A DNA stretch of 64,000 bases from positions 310,001 to 374,000 of the forward strand of contig JADLSH010000044.1 in the NCBI GenBank assembly GCA_016169945.1, read 5' to 3'. Origin of the DNA: Trachythela sp. YZ-2020 (lineage: Eukaryota; Cnidaria; Anthozoa; Malacalcyonacea; Clavulariidae). The position numbers and the translations under genes are program-made. The stretch's first letter is position 1. The number at the start of each line of letters is the position of its first letter. Under the pieces are notes generated by a model. That model did no database searches and was not told where the DNA came from. It was given only the letters and a program-made list of their open reading frames with translations. This document shows positions 1-15,000 of the stretch, piece after piece.

Positions 1-72
1 TTTATGACCATCTTGCAGTTTACGTCTTACTTCACCCAACACACCTCCTGCTTCATGTTTTAAAGATGCTGC
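1..72 (-). CDS. PDCD7: PDCD7-like exon 5 (runs off the window)
   Basis: Acceptor CTTGTGTTTCCAG is followed by 24 codons, [20 protein letters not shown] and on, open to the window edge. The GVLGEVRRK stretch is the strongest single match to PDCD7 that I can see. The remaining C-terminal region should lie to the left. Confidence 0.82.
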
Positions 73-3000
73 CTGGAAACACAAGAGAATGACAAATATA
101 GCAATAAAGCAAACCAAATACAGTACTATTCCGAAAATGAAAATATATCAAATACTATTCAATAGCTGCTTTGGAACTAAACTAACTTTATTGATACTGG
201 ATAACTCTTTAATTTCTAAATGGTTCTTCCTAGAGATCTAGTAAGGACCATATTGATCCAGTAACACTACAGGAGGAAACGAAAATGCCTGGCGAAAAGC
301 TGCGGTGGAGTCAAACTGGAAGTACTCTTTTCACATGCAAATGAAGCGGAATTACAATCAGGCAACTGCATGCATATTGAAATAATGAAGTAGAGATGAA
401 ATAATGAAAGATGTATTACACTTTACCACGGTGCCACCAACACCCCGTTACTATTCTAAGAACGAATACATATGCAATGTTATTGTCAGCTCTAAAGCTG
501 TTCCCGTATGCTTATTTTACAAACTTCCACATTCAGTGCTATTCTTGACCCGGTAAATAGTTGGCATTACACTGGATAGCATTTCTCAATATTATGAATG
601 ATATTCATCCTAACAGTGTATATCAAAATATCATAAAGTGGAACAAAAATGGTTTTCTATTCCATAGCACAGGTTCATTGCTCTCTGAAAAGCCGCAGTA
701 CAAGTGGTGTTCTGCTTCCCTGTACAAAAACGTTAAATTGGATTTTCCCCAGTCGGTGATGTCACTAGATGACGTCGTATTTTTCAAATATCATAATCAG
801 AAATCGGCCCGACAAATCGCGAAGTGTAAGCGTAGGATTATACCTTTCTAGCAGCGAGATCTTTCTCTCTGATTTCTTTCTGCCAAAGATCAATTCTTGT
901 ATGTAAAACTTTCCTTCTCTCTTCATCTCCCTGTTTCTCCAAGTAACGACGTCTTCGGCGATTTTTTAACCATAACTGTTGAACAGAAAACACATTTAAA
1001 AATGGAAATAATAGAAATCTGGAATATGTATATCTGAAGGCCATTTCCTAGATGTTCAGCATTTAGTGCCGCATGAAGAGGAATTTTAATTTTTCTGTGG
1101 GTATAAAGTTGGTATATTTTCATTCATAATATGTCTTGAAAATCTGACTCATCCTGGAGAGATACAACATCAGGAATGTTGACACTAATACGAACAGGAA
1201 AATTAAACAACATCTGTTAATTCTATTACTCCAAATAAAAGAGTACAAGAATTAATATTATAGTTTTCTCAGTTTGATAACTGCCAGTTGACCATCATCT
1301 GCCGCGTAATAATGCTTAGTGAAACACACCTATACTCTGCATGTTTGTCACGAACATGCATACAGTTTTTGCTGGAAGATATCAATACTAACTATTATAC
1401 ACATTGCATTTAATTAGCCTCCACCGCAGGCATCACCGGGATAGCTTGGGTCAGTAATATTTTTCCCGCAACCAAATTCTGCTCGCCAATCTAAAGGCGA
1501 TGCCTGCTGCGGAAGCAAACATTTAATGTTGTAGGTCTGTAGGATCAACTGAAGTTTATGTTGTATTTTTCAGGTACTTTCATGAAGTTCTTGTTGTATT
1601 TTTCAGGTACTTTCATGAAGTTCTTGTTGTATTTTTCAGGTACTTTCATGAAGTTCTTGTTGTATTTTTCAGGTAGTTTGATCCTAAAGACCCGCAGCAT
1701 ATCGTTCATAGATGGTACCTACACTGGCACCGCACGTTCAACAAAAATTGCTTTTAAACATATAGGTTCGTCGAAGTTTTCTGTTTATACACAGATAACT
1801 ATCTACAGCCAAAAAAAAGGTTCTTGCCGAGAATACATGGTTAACAACGAGGCATAATTCCCTTCAGCTAAACATCACTTCAACTTCCAAACGGAGGGAA
1901 GAGAGAGATGACCTATTCACCTGCATTCACAGCATCATTATCTTATCATCATTCATGTACTTACTCGTTTCTGTTTTCGTTTGTGAATTTTCTCGTCAAG
2001 ATCCTCAATGATATCCGGGTCATTCAAAATATTTTGAACAGACATGATCTCCTCCTACAGAAGCACATAATAACACCCTTTAAGCATATATTTAACACGT
2101 GTAGTATGGACAAAATTTCCAGTGAAGCAACATCTGTGTAAAAGAAAGCTACAAAATAAACAGTGCTGTATGAATAAACTGCGGTGGTTTCTGTCGCTGA
2201 ACTGACGCAAGGCCTTCACTGGAGACATCGAAGTGTTTTTTAATTCTTTTAGGCATTTCCAACACAAATCACTCGGCTTATTACGCAATACTACCTATAG
2301 AATGAAGCCCCATGTTTTAGATATTTACTGTGTGATAGAGTTCATGGATAAACAAGATAGACCAATATATAGGCAATATATAATAACACCGTAATCCTTA
2401 TATTACTTTAACGATAAATATTACACTAGCACTTACCTTGGTTTTTTCCGCTTTCGCCAAACAATCATTCCATTTCTCGGGTTCTGACTCAATGTTCTTT
2501 TGAAGTTCGTGAAGTTCTTGTTTTAACTGATTATTAAGACTTAAATAACGTTGAAAAAGATTCTGTGCCTCACTAATCTAGACAAATGACATAAATGAGT
2601 GCATGTGTTAGACATATATATGTAGAGCATACACATTACAATATGTTCAAAAGGGTATGACAAACTATTGTAGCTACAAACAAGACCACAGAGCCGAAAA
2701 GATAATAATAATAATAATAATAATAATGAAAACTTTATTGAAACAAATTTTTTAACATTACATACAATTGTAAATCTCACTATATTAGGTAATTTACAAT
2801 TGGCTACACGAATCGCAGATTACTATATATGTTACTATATGAACTATTTACAATCAGTTCAGGATTGGTCCACTCCTTGTTTCTACAGCAGAAAACATAA
2901 TATGTCGTTCCAATTGCGATAGACATTATCTTTTTCATGCAATATTGTTGGTGTTTGTTATCCAAGCCTAGATTGTCTAACATTTTTATAAAGGTAAAGC

Positions 3001-6000
3001 ATTCTTTATCGAAAACACCGAGACCCCAATAATAATAATAATAATAATAATAATGGAAACTTTATTAATTACGATCAATGTTTACATACTACAGTGATAA
3101 ACCTCTCATTACAGGTAGTTTACCTGTGTCTACTTGAATTAACTCTATATATATGACAAAAATATTAGTATGACATTAGTTGTGGGTTATCCCATTCTTT
3201 GTTACGTTTACAAAATATATAATATGAGGACCTGACACAAGTGTTAATAATTTTCCTAACAAGATATTTTCTACATTGCTCGTCAAATTTCAGATCTTTC
3301 AGCATTTCAACAAAGTCTAGTGAGGCGGATTGATTGAAAACTCCTAGTGAACTGATAGATAAATTGACAAATTTGACTTATCATATTTGTTGTGATGTTC
3401 CTTAATCAGTTCCTGATATTTTTGTCTTTTACGGGTTGCATTAGTTAGAAGATTAGATTCAAATCCGACAGTAAGTTCGAGTATGTAAATACATTTGTTT
3501 TCAATAGTTATCAAAAGATCAGGGCGTAATCTATCTCCAGTGAGAACAGATGGATTAATATAGCCTGGAAGGTCAACATAAAGGTTAGCATGTTCTACGG
3601 ATTTAAGTGTGGATGCAATAAAGTTTAGAACAGAATCATGTCGCCAGGTAAAACGTCCCTCAGTTAGGTAGGTCTTGCATCCAGCGACGACGTGAAGTAA
3701 AGTTTCGGGTGCCAAACAGAACGAGCATTCAGATGTAGATGATATTCCCCATTTTAACAGGTTTTTGCGAGTCGGAAGCGTGTTATTTATGTACCGGATG
3801 GTGAAGTTAAATATATTCTTTGGAAGTTTACTTTGTACGGAGGACCATATGGAGTTGAACGAGAGCGTCGAATATTTAATGATATTGGAGAAGAATGAGC
3901 CTTGTGAAATGAGGTGGTGCTGAAGCTTATCTTCGTGTTCGTTTCTGATAGTGCTTAGTACGTCCTTAGTATTTTTATATGTGTCATATTGAACATTTTT
4001 GTAATTGCTAGTATCCTTCCATAGGTTTTTTATGTCTTCATTTGGCGATGATTTTAAAGCATTTCGAGAGACAGTTTGACATTGAATGAATTTAGTTGAG
4101 GGAAGAATGATATTTAAACCAAATTTGTTATGTGGAAGTAGAACATTACTAAGAGTTGCAGAAATAGGAAGTTCCAGCCATTTTCGGATATATTTCGATG
4201 CCATATTATCTAGTTTTTCATTTACCCAGGTTTTACCTATATCAGAAACAGTGAAGTGCCAAGAAATTTTAGAAAGTACATAGCGACTGTACAAAAGAAT
4301 CTTGTTTCTCGGATGTAATGGTAATTCGTCAATTTCATTTAGGATATTAGTAAATAAGTCATATATTTCAGATTTGTGATCTTCGTCAGACATGTTGAAG
4401 TCAAAATAACGACCTAGGTAGCGGAAAGATTTACCGATTTCAACACGTGGCACGAGGAAGTTATTTACAAATAGTTTGGGAAGATATTGAATGGATTTTG
4501 TTACATCTTTCTTAATACCAAATGTTGAACATTTATCTACACGTATGATCATATTGGCCCAATAATAATAATAATAATAATAATAATATAATAATATAAT
4601 AATAATAATATAATATAATAATAATATAATATAATAATAATATAATAATAATAATAATAATATAATAATAATAATAATGAAAACTTTATTGATATAACTT
4701 TTTCTTAGATATATACAATTGTAAATCTCACTTCTAGAGGTAACTTACAATTGATATTTAAAGCAAATACGGATAATCTAAATATTCATTAGTTCAGGAT
4801 ATGATATGAAGTTCGGAAGGCTATGGATATCATTCTTCTTATGCAGTATTGTTGGTGTTGTTTGCCGAGTCCTAAATCATTCAACATTCCAATGAAGGTA
4901 TGGCATTCTTTGTCAAACACACCGAGTGAGCTGATAGACATATTTACAAATTTCACAGTGGAAAAGTTTCTATTTCGTCCTCTTCTCAGGTCTTTGTATT
5001 TTGCTTTCTTGCGTTTAACGTTATTTGAGAGGTTTGATTCAAATCCTACGGTGAGTTCAACAATATAGAGGTGTTTGTCTGAGGTGGAAAGAACTAGTAA
5101 ATCGAGGGGCTGTCAAATCCAGAGAGGTCAACAAATAATTTACATGCACGCGTTTATAGTTTGAAATGTTTTTGCAATAAAATTCAGTACTGAATCGTGT
5201 CTCCATGTAAATCGTTCCAAGTAATGTTGACAACCGGCAACAACGTGTAGAAGGGTTTCAGGCTGTAAACAGAATGAGCAGTCAGGACTTGATGAGATAC
5301 CCCATTAATTTAGGTTCTTTCGAGTAGGGAGAGTGTTGTTTATCAGTGTAGCGAATTGTGAAATTAAAAATATTCTTTGGTAGTTTTGATTGGGATAAAG
5401 ATCAGATTGCGTTAAGTTGTGACAGGGAGAATTTGGAAACATTTGTAAAAAAGGAACATTGACAAGTCAAGCGGTCCCTAAGTTTGTCCTCTTAAAAATC
5501 CTTTAAAACTTCCTTTGGTTGAGTTGTAGCCATCGTATTGGATGTTAGTATGAGTATTAGTTGACTTCCAGAGTTCTTTTATAGAATCGGTTGGAGATGT
5601 TTTTAAGGCGTTGTGTAGAACTGTTTGACACTGAATAAATTTGACGGATGCAGGTACAATGTTTAAACCAAACTTGTTGCGGGTTAGATAGACGTTAGTA
5701 TAAGTGTTCCAGATATAGGTACTTCCAGCCATTTACGAATGTAATTGTTTACCAGAGAGTCAACATGCATAATAATAATGGAAACTTTATTAATTTACGA
5801 TCAATGTTCACTTACTACAGTGATAAACCTCTCATTACAGGTAGTTTACCTGTGTCTACTTGAATTAACTCTATATAAATATTATATGACAAAAATATTA
5901 GTATGGCATTTATTGTGGCATAGTTATCCCATTCTTTGTCACGTTTACAGAATATATAATATGAGGACCTGACACAAGTGTTAATAATTTTCCTAATAAC

Positions 6001-9000
6001 GTACTTTCTACATTGCTCATCAAACTTCAGATCTTTCAACATTTCAACAAAGTCCAGCGATATTTGACTGAAAACTCCCAGTGAACTGATAGATGAATTT
6101 ACAACTTTTACTGTTTCATATTTTTTGTTCTGTTCGTTAATTAGTTCTTGATATTTTTGTCTTTTACGGGTTACATTAGTAAGCAGATTAGATTCAAATC
6201 CGACAGTAAGTTCGAGTATATCAATACATTTGTTTGCAATTGTTACGGTAAACTGTAAAGCATGGAATCTGGAATCTTGGAATCATGGAATCTTTCTATA
6301 TTACACCAAAATGTATCTCTCGCTAATATATTAATTTCTATTATTTATTATTTTTGATACAGAATGCGTTATATTCTATGCGTTATATATAAGATATTTT
6401 CGCAAGATTATCGGCTATTTTCATAGGTTTATTTTTACTTTAAACCACTAGTTCTAACACCTTTGCTTTGCGGCAGGAAACCAATTTCTATACAGGCGCC
6501 GGCATAGGGAACAAGCTCGTTTGCATTCAAGAATTAACAGCAGTCAGCAGTACTATGCCTAGACAGATAAACGATAATGTACGACTCCAATGCTAATGTG
6601 GCCGTATAGGTTTATAGCCAATTACAATTAGTACATACGTTCGGTTAATAAATCCAGATAAATCTAAATACATTACAAAGATAATATTGTCACATGTATG
6701 TCGGTCGTCGAATAAACTGTAAACCGAGACTTTTTTCTTAAAATTGAAAACTCGAGAAATAGGAAATTAACAATGTTTTGACTACTGAATTTGTATAGAT
6801 TGTTCTAATATTACTTCTAGAAAGATTTCGCGATATATATGTAATGGAATAAATACTTGAATATTATATCTTGCAATATTTATAATTAGCTAGTATGATG
6901 GGCGGTAAGCAGAGTTTAGTAAATTGAGATTAACAGAAAAATGCGGCAAAAATGATTTAATCTCTATGTCACCTAACACCTCTGCCTTCAGTTTACCACC
7001 CATCACATGTGAAATTGTAGAAAATTACGTGATGAAGATACCATCCAATAAAGCGACTGGGCCTGATGGTATAAGTATAAAACTACTTCAAGCAGGCATC
7101 AAGGAGTTAGCACCATCAATATCCAGGTTAATCAATATCCAGGTTAATCAATATATTGATTAACCTGGATATTGATGGTGCTAACTCCTTGATGCCTGAA
7201 TCAATTTCCCGCAAGATGGAAAATAGCTAGAGTCACTGCGCTTTTTAAGGCTGGCGAAATATGTGATGCTAACAATTACAGACCTATCTCTATCTTACCC
7301 GTGCTTTCAAAGATCATTGAACGTCATGTGCATGACTGCCTATTTTACTATCTCACCATAAATAATCTAATATATTCCAATCAATCTGGATTTCGAAGTG
7401 AATTTGGCACAGAAACCGCTGTGGCATTTATCGTTGATTCTCTTTTACTCAACCTGGACAAAAATCTCATCAATGGCATGGTCCTAGTCGACTATAAAAA
7501 AGCTTTTGATTTGGTTGATCACTGTATTCTGCTTGATAAACTTAGTGCATACCATCTTGATCAGAACTCACTTGATTGGTTTAAATCCTATCTATCAGAC
7601 CGTAAACAATATGTAAACTTTAAAGGCCAGTCCTCAACAACAAAAGTAATTACGGACGGAGTACTTCAGGGCTCTATCCTTGGGCCTCTATTGTTTCTTG
7701 TTTTTATCAATGATTTGCCTCTATATATCAACACTCAAGTAGATTTATTCGCTGATGATACTACCTTACTCGCTGCCACTGATTACAATGATATTAATGA
7801 ACTGAATGTGAAATTATCTCAGGAAGTCTCCAATGTTGATAACTGGGCCATTACCAACAAACTGCCTCTCAATACGACTAAGACTAAAACCATTCTGGTT
7901 TCTGGTAAAAGGCTTAAAGCGAAGCTTACTCCAGATAATAAAATTCTTCACATCAAATTGAATGATGTCTCATTAGAACAAGCGCATACTGTGAAATTAC
8001 TGGGCTTTAATATTGATGAAGATTTAAACTTTGACACTCATGTTGAAGTTATGGCAAAGAAACTGTCTAAACGTATTGGAATATTAAAGAGTATAAAATC
8101 TTACCTGCCTCGAAACGAACGTATACTTTTCTATAATGCCATGATCAAACCTCTATTTCTCTATTGTAGTATAACCTGGACAAACTGTAGTAAGAACAAT
8201 ATCACCAAAATATTCAAGTTTCAAAAACGTTGTGCCAGAATTATCCTTGACGCTGAACCACGCCACTCCTCGATTGATCTATTTAATAATCTTGGTTGGT
8301 TGCCTTTTTACGTAGAGTCGGATATCAGGAAATGTATTATGATCTACAAGCGTACTATTAATTCTACTCCTGAGTACTTAAACAAACTGTTAAATTTAAA
8401 TAATCAACAACATTCGAGAAACACTCGCAGTGCTGATTTAAGTTTATTAACTCCGAGATACAATAGAGCTACAGAAGCAGGAAGAACTTTCTCTATAACC
8501 GCTATTGGTCTCTGGAACAAATTACCATTAAGTTTTCGTTCAGCTAGCTCCGTTAACTGTTTTAAATACTTATTATATAGTTGCTTCCGTACGCACCAGA
8601 GAGAATTTAAACAATTTACATCTTTTCCTGATTTCAAATTTAATTAATATATTGTAATATAATGATAAGGTATAAAAGATTTATAATGTAATGTAACGTA
8701 ATGTTATGTCCTATATATACCTCATGTATATAATATAGCCTTTTCAAGTATACTGAAAGTTTAAATTTTGATATACCCATAGATATATAAATGTTGTAAA
8801 TAGACCTAATTCTTGTAAGTTTTATGAGGGCCACAAGTTCATTAGTACTTCATACTATTAAGTGTCACCCTCTTTAAATAAAGTTTCTATCTATCTATCT
8901 ATATGGGTGCGAGTATACATTTAATTTTCGTCCAGTGAGTTGCTTTACAATACTAGGATTTTTAATACATCGTTTCGTACTCTGGACATTACAACATGCA

Positions 9001-12000
9001 ATATTTCATCCTAGATATGATGCTATATTGTTTTCCTATTTAAGTCATCCGGAAAGTCTCGGTTTACAGCACTGATATGTACTAAGACTGGATAGAATAG
9101 CAATTGAAGCCGGAAGTGAGTCGTGTTTTGAGAGCGGCGGCCATGTTTGTCAGCCCCACTTGAGGAGTGAATACTTTTCTATTGTGAAATTGACATTTTT
9201 TCGGGTTTTCGCTTTCGCTCAAATTCGCTCAAATCTAGTATTTCAAGAACGAGCAATCATCATAGAAGTATGAAGAACATTTGAATGTTGAAAGAAACTA
9301 AATCGTAGCTAAGTAAATAATTTGATATTTTGATCACCGATTTTGACGAAATGTCAGAGCTCGGCGACTGGCCGTCCGAACACATCACTATACTCTACAG
9401 ATTACAATGTAATTCAATTATTTTTGTATAATAAAACAATCAGTAACTACTTAGAGTACTGCAGCACTAATTGTAAAACTTTTTGAGCTAGTAGGTATTA
9501 GTAGGTATAGGTTTAATAAGCTTGCGCGAGGCCGATTTGCAGTTCATACATTACTGTGATTTGAATTTTAGACATGACATATTTGTTTATGGCCAAGCCT
9601 TTAGTTTGAAAGTATTTCAAAGCTAGCTGAGTTGTGCTTCAGTACCACATTGCTTATGAATCAAACTAAAAGGGAGCCATGTCATTGACATCTGAAATGA
9701 AATGCGAGAAGAAATGTGTACCATATGTTTTGTGGCCAAAGTTTCTTTGAAAATATCTGTACATATTTAAAATATTCAAAATAGTTTTTATATGTTGTGT
9801 TTCAGGTGTATTTAAGACAATACAAATGTGAAGATTGTGAATGTTTTGAAGCCTCATACATCAATTATCAAGAGTCAATATGCAAGTCTAGAAATTGCTG
9901 TTGACACTATCGTTGTTCTGTTAAATTATTTCATTAAAGATCTTTAACAACTCAAATGTTGTTGCCTTGTGTATTTTCATTATATATCAAACCATAGTTG
10001 ATCAACCACACTCTATATCAATCAAGCCCAATGCTGAGGATCTCAATCCTTGAGGTGTATTTATGTGTTAGTGTTAAAAAATCTAATAAGCACACTCGAA
10101 CTAATGATCCAGTTCCATCCAGAGCTTGAAACCAACGGTGAATCATAAGACACCAAATTAATTCGGGTCTATTCTATCTTCAATTGAATCTAACAACCAC
10201 CTATAAATAAAAGACTCTCCAATCTTGCTCAATACGGGCGTTAATGAAATTGGTCTCAGATCGGTGGCGGCATTCTTAACTGGAGTTGTTTTGGGGGAGG
10301 GTATGACGTCAGCTGTTTATGTGTCAGTGATTACTCTTCGTACCACTTCTCCCACTCCAATGGGTCTAACTCCATCTCCACTTTTATCCAGGGGGACAAG
10401 GCGACTTGCAACTAATGCTTCTATTGACGATGGATCAACATATTCTGTACAAAGGTTCCGTGTCAAAGTTGCTAACGCAGCACAAAGCGCTATTGACGAA
10501 TGCTTAAATGACTTACACGCAAGGATTTAAACCACTTGCATCAACACCAGACGCCCCCCCCTGATCCTCTTGTCTTCAAAGCTGCGTCTCGTATCATTTA
10601 TTGTAAGATATATATTCTCCGGTATATCTTGAGCTGGCCCGCGCAGTAACACTCTCGATTTTGCTGGTTGTGCTTCTGGGTGTTTCTCTCATAATTGTAG
10701 CATTACGTTATCCGTTAGCGGTAGAACCCCTCCTGAAATATCATCGTTCAGAAAGCGCATTGCCGAATTTATCTGGTCTTCCATAACAAGTTTAGCAAAT
10801 ATTTTCGCTCCGTTTTGAGGTTCAGATTTCCTTCCTTTTCGAATACGACTTTGAATCATTCTTCCTTCGTACCGCAGTTTATCAATTTCTCCACGTTTCC
10901 ATAACAACAAACGTTTTCTTAAGCATTCTTTGTGGTCTTTTGCTTTAGACTTTGGCCCCGGCTTTTGCAGCCCAACAGCTAGCAATACAAAAAAGGCTTT
11001 CAACGCAATATGGTGTTTGTCCGACTTATTATTCCACTGATTGATATGCATTGTCAGTTGGTCAATAAATTATCGTCATATTTTCCCATAAGGAACCAAG
11101 AACACATTCTTTTTCCATGTTATAATTTCATCATACGCATTTATAATTGAGACGTTTGAATTGATATGGGAGAGCCATTGTCACTCTTACCCCATTCAAT
11201 TAATACAGGTTTGTCCATTCTATTATATTCTGGTAGGCATTGTTCTGTAGTACTGTATAGTCTCCTCGCTCATCAAATTTAACTTCCGATTCATTAGGCA
11301 GACTCGTGTATTGTGACTCATTATTATGTTTATTATTAAAATCACCAACCGTTTCATGCAAATTTGTGAAAGTTGACAAATTTTCATTTTCGGTTGTCGT
11401 GTCTATAACTGCTGTACTTTGACAATTTTCGCTATCTTGAATTTTGACTACCGTTTCGTCTTGTTCGTCGCTTTCCGAGATAGCTATAACCCCCATCACG
11501 TTGTCGTCACTTTGCCTCGAAGTATCTCCCATTACTTTCTCTAATCTTGCTGCTTGATCTCTCAAAGTTTGGCTTGTTAAGCCTAGCTGTCCGTATCCTC
11601 GTGCCTCCCATAGATCTTGCATAACTTTGATGTAGCCTTTTCATCTCCCATTTTCGTTTACAGGGGATTTTCCGAAGCAACCAAGTCTTGAGCTTTCCTT
11701 TTACAATCTAAACAACCCGCCATATTGGAGAACCTTCACTCACGACGCCATATTATAAAAATACGACGCCATATAATAAAGTTTTTTTAAGAAAAACTAA
11801 TCAAATCTATGCAATACAATTGCGATATCACATTTTGTATAATTTTAAACCAATATTCTCACCATAGTAATTGAAGGGAAGTGGGAAGGGAAGTGGGAAG
11901 TGAAGGTTTATATTGGTCAGGCTATAATCAGCTTTCCTCTTAATATACTGAAGTTGGAAGTCAGAAATTATATTTTTAATCCCTGTCCCTCAAATCCCTC

Positions 12001-15000
12001 TGAAAAGCCGCCCTCACAATCTGATAGCACCAAAAATCAAGATAGTTGTTTCTATTCAATCACATTGTATATTATTAGAATTTTTTAAAACAGTGAAATC
12101 TGAACAATATATCTGCGGGTCAACTTTAATTATATATTTATTGATAATTGTCCAAAGGATACTAAAAAGGATTCATTCATCTATCCATCATTTGGGGTCA
12201 TTTAAGTTCCACTGGAGACGACAGTTATATTCTGTTCATTACCACAAGGTTGAGCAAGTTTAGCTACAGCAAACAATAACTTATTATGACATACGAAATC
12301 AATATTGTAAACAAATGCATGCAGAAACTGGCATTCAAATATTCAAATATTTTGAATTCAACTAGAACAAAGCAAGAATATGAAATCAATATGGCTGGGC
12401 CAAAATAAAATAGTACGAGGTTTCAGGTTCATCGACCATTAACACTTTATTGACACTTGAAGTATGGAGAAGTTTTCTCTTTTTCGCAAACTATGCCTTA
12501 CACTAATGAAAGCGAATGCAAATGAAAGCGAATGCAAATGAAAGCAAACGCAATTGAAAGCGAACGCTAATAAAAGCGAACGCAATTGAAAGTGAACGCA
12601 AAATAATGAAAGCAAACGTAAATGAAAGCAAATGCAATTGAAAGTGAACGCATATGATAGCGAACGCAATTGAATGTAAACGCAAATGAAAGCAAACGCA
12701 ATTGAAAATGAACGATAATAAAAGCGAACGTAAATGAAAGCAAACGTAAATGAAAGGAAACGTAAATGAAAGCGAACGCTTATGATAGCGAACGCAATTG
12801 AATGTAAACGCAAATGAAAGCAAACGCAATTGAAAATGAACGATAATAAAAGCGAACGTAAATGAAAGCAAACGTAAATGAAAGGAAACGTAAATGAAAG
12901 CGAACGCTTATGATAGCGAACGCAATTGAATGTAAACGCAAATGAAAGCAAACGCAATTGAAAATGAACGATAATAAAAGCGAACGTAAATGAAAGCAAA
13001 CGTAAATGAAAGGAAACGCAATTGAAAGTGAACGCTAATAAAAGCGAACGAAAATGAAAGCGAACGCAATTGAAAGTGAACGCTAATGAAAGCGAACGCA
13101 AATGAAAGCAAACGCAATTGAAAATGAACGATAATAAAAGCGAACGTAAATGAAAGCAAACGTAAATGAAAGCAAACGCAATTGAAAGTGAACGCTAATA
13201 AAAGCGAACGAAAATGAAAGCGAACGCAATTGAAAGTGAACGCTAATGAAAGCGAACGCAAATGAAAGCAAACGCAATTGAAAATGAACGATAATAAAAG
13301 CGGACGTAAATGAAAGCAAACGTAAATGAAAGGAAACGCAATTGAAAGTGAACGCTAATAAAAGCGAACGAAAATGAAAGCGAACGCAATTGAAAGTGAA
13401 TGCTAATGAAAGCGAACGCAAATGAAAGCAAACGCAATTGAAAATGAACGATAATAAAATCGAACGTAAATGAAAGCGAACGTAAATGAAAGCAAACGCA
13501 ATTGAAAGTGAACGCTAATAAACGCGAACGAAAATGAAAGCGAACGCAATTGAAAGTGAACGCTAATGAAAGCGAACGCAAATGAAAGCAAACGCAATTG
13601 AAAGTGAACGCTAATGAAAGCAAACGTAAATGAAAGCAAACGCAAATGAAAGCGAACGCAAATGAAAGCAAACGTAAATGAAAGCGAACGCAAATGAAAG
13701 CGAACGCAATTGAAAGTGAACGCTAATGAAAGCGAACGCAAATGAAAGCGAACGCAATTGAAAGTGAACGCTAATGAAAGCAAACGTAAATGAAAGCGAA
13801 CGAAAATGAAACCAAACGTAAATGAAAGCAAACGCAAATGAAAGCGAACGCAAATGAAAGCAAACGTAAATGAAAGCGAACGCAAATGAAAGCGAACGCA
13901 ATTGAAAGTGAACGCTAATGAAAGCGAACGCAAATGAAAGCGAACGCAATTGAAAGTGAACGCTAATGAAAGCAAACGTAAATGAAAGCGAACGAAAATG
14001 AAAGCAAACGTAAATGAAAGCAAACGCAAATGAAAGCAAACGCAAATGAAAGCGAACGCTAATGAAAGCGAACGCAATTGAAAGTGAACGATAATGAAAG
14101 CGAACGCAATTGAAAGTGAACGATAATGAAAGCAAACGCAAATGAAAGCGAACGTAAATGAAAGCGAACGCAAATGAAAGTGAACGCTAATGAAAGCGAA
14201 CGCAATTGAAAGTGAACGCTAATGAAAGCCAACGTAAATGAAAGCAAACGCAAATGAAAGTGAACGCTAATAAAAGCGAACGCAATTGAAAGTGAACGGT
14301 AATGAAAGCCAACGTAAATGAAAGCGAACGAAAATGAAAGCGAACGCAAATGAAAGCAAACGTAAATGAAAGCAAACGCAAATGAAAGTGAACGCTAATG
14401 AAAGCGAACGCAATTGAAAGTGAACGCTAATGAAAGCAAACGTAAATGAAAGCAAACGCAATTGAAAGTGAACGCTAATGAAAGCGAACGTAAATGAAAG
14501 CGAACGCAATTGAAAGTGAACGCTAATGAAAGCAAACGTAAATGAAAGCAAACGCAATTGAAAGTGAACGCTAATAAAAGCGAACGAAAATGAAAGCAAA
14601 CGCAATTGAAAGTGAACGCTAATGAAAGCAAACGTAAATGAAAGCAAACGCAATTGAAAGTGAACGCTAATGAAAGCGAACGTAAATGAAAGCGAACGCA
14701 ATTCAAAGTGAACGCTAATGAAAGCAAACGTAAATGAAAGCAAACGCAATTGAAAGTGAACGCTAATAAAAGCGAACGAAAATGAAAGCAAACGCAATTG
14801 AAAGTGAACGCTAATGAAAGCAAACGCAAATGAAAGCAAACGCAATTGAAAGTGAACGCTAATGAAAGTGAACGCAAATGAAAGCAAACGCAATTGAAAG
14901 TGAACGCTAATGAAAGCGAACGCAAATGAAAGCAAACGCAATTGAAAGTGAACGCTAATGAAAGCGAACGCAAATGAAAGCAAACGCAATTGAAAGTGAA

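Larger units (their letters stand above)
6917..8904 (+). mobile_element. CR1/Jockey-like non-LTR retrotransposon, 5'-truncated, internally broken
   Basis: Contains a reverse transcriptase with [11 protein letters not shown], then [16 protein letters not shown], the [20 protein letters not shown] block and the catalytic FADDTT. It ends with AATAAAG and a (CTAT)n tail at 8887-8904, a microsatellite tail as seen in CR1/L2-type elements. The frame is broken at 7094-7197 by a fold-back duplication. The upstream endonuclease domain is absent. Confidence 0.85.
6717..9069. repeat. 17-bp perfect inverted repeat bracketing the CR1-like element
   Basis: ctgtaaaccgagacttt at 6717-6733 is the exact reverse complement of 9053-9069. 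The match stops sharply on the inner side. Confidence 0.6.

Noticed and set aside
561..851. 96-codon plus-strand frame
   Set aside because: Lies in a PDCD7-like intron and overlaps exon 4 on the other strand only by chance; no recognisable motif.
10225..10530. 101-codon plus-strand frame
   Set aside because: The opposite strand encodes recognisable reverse-transcriptase blocks, so this is a shadow frame.
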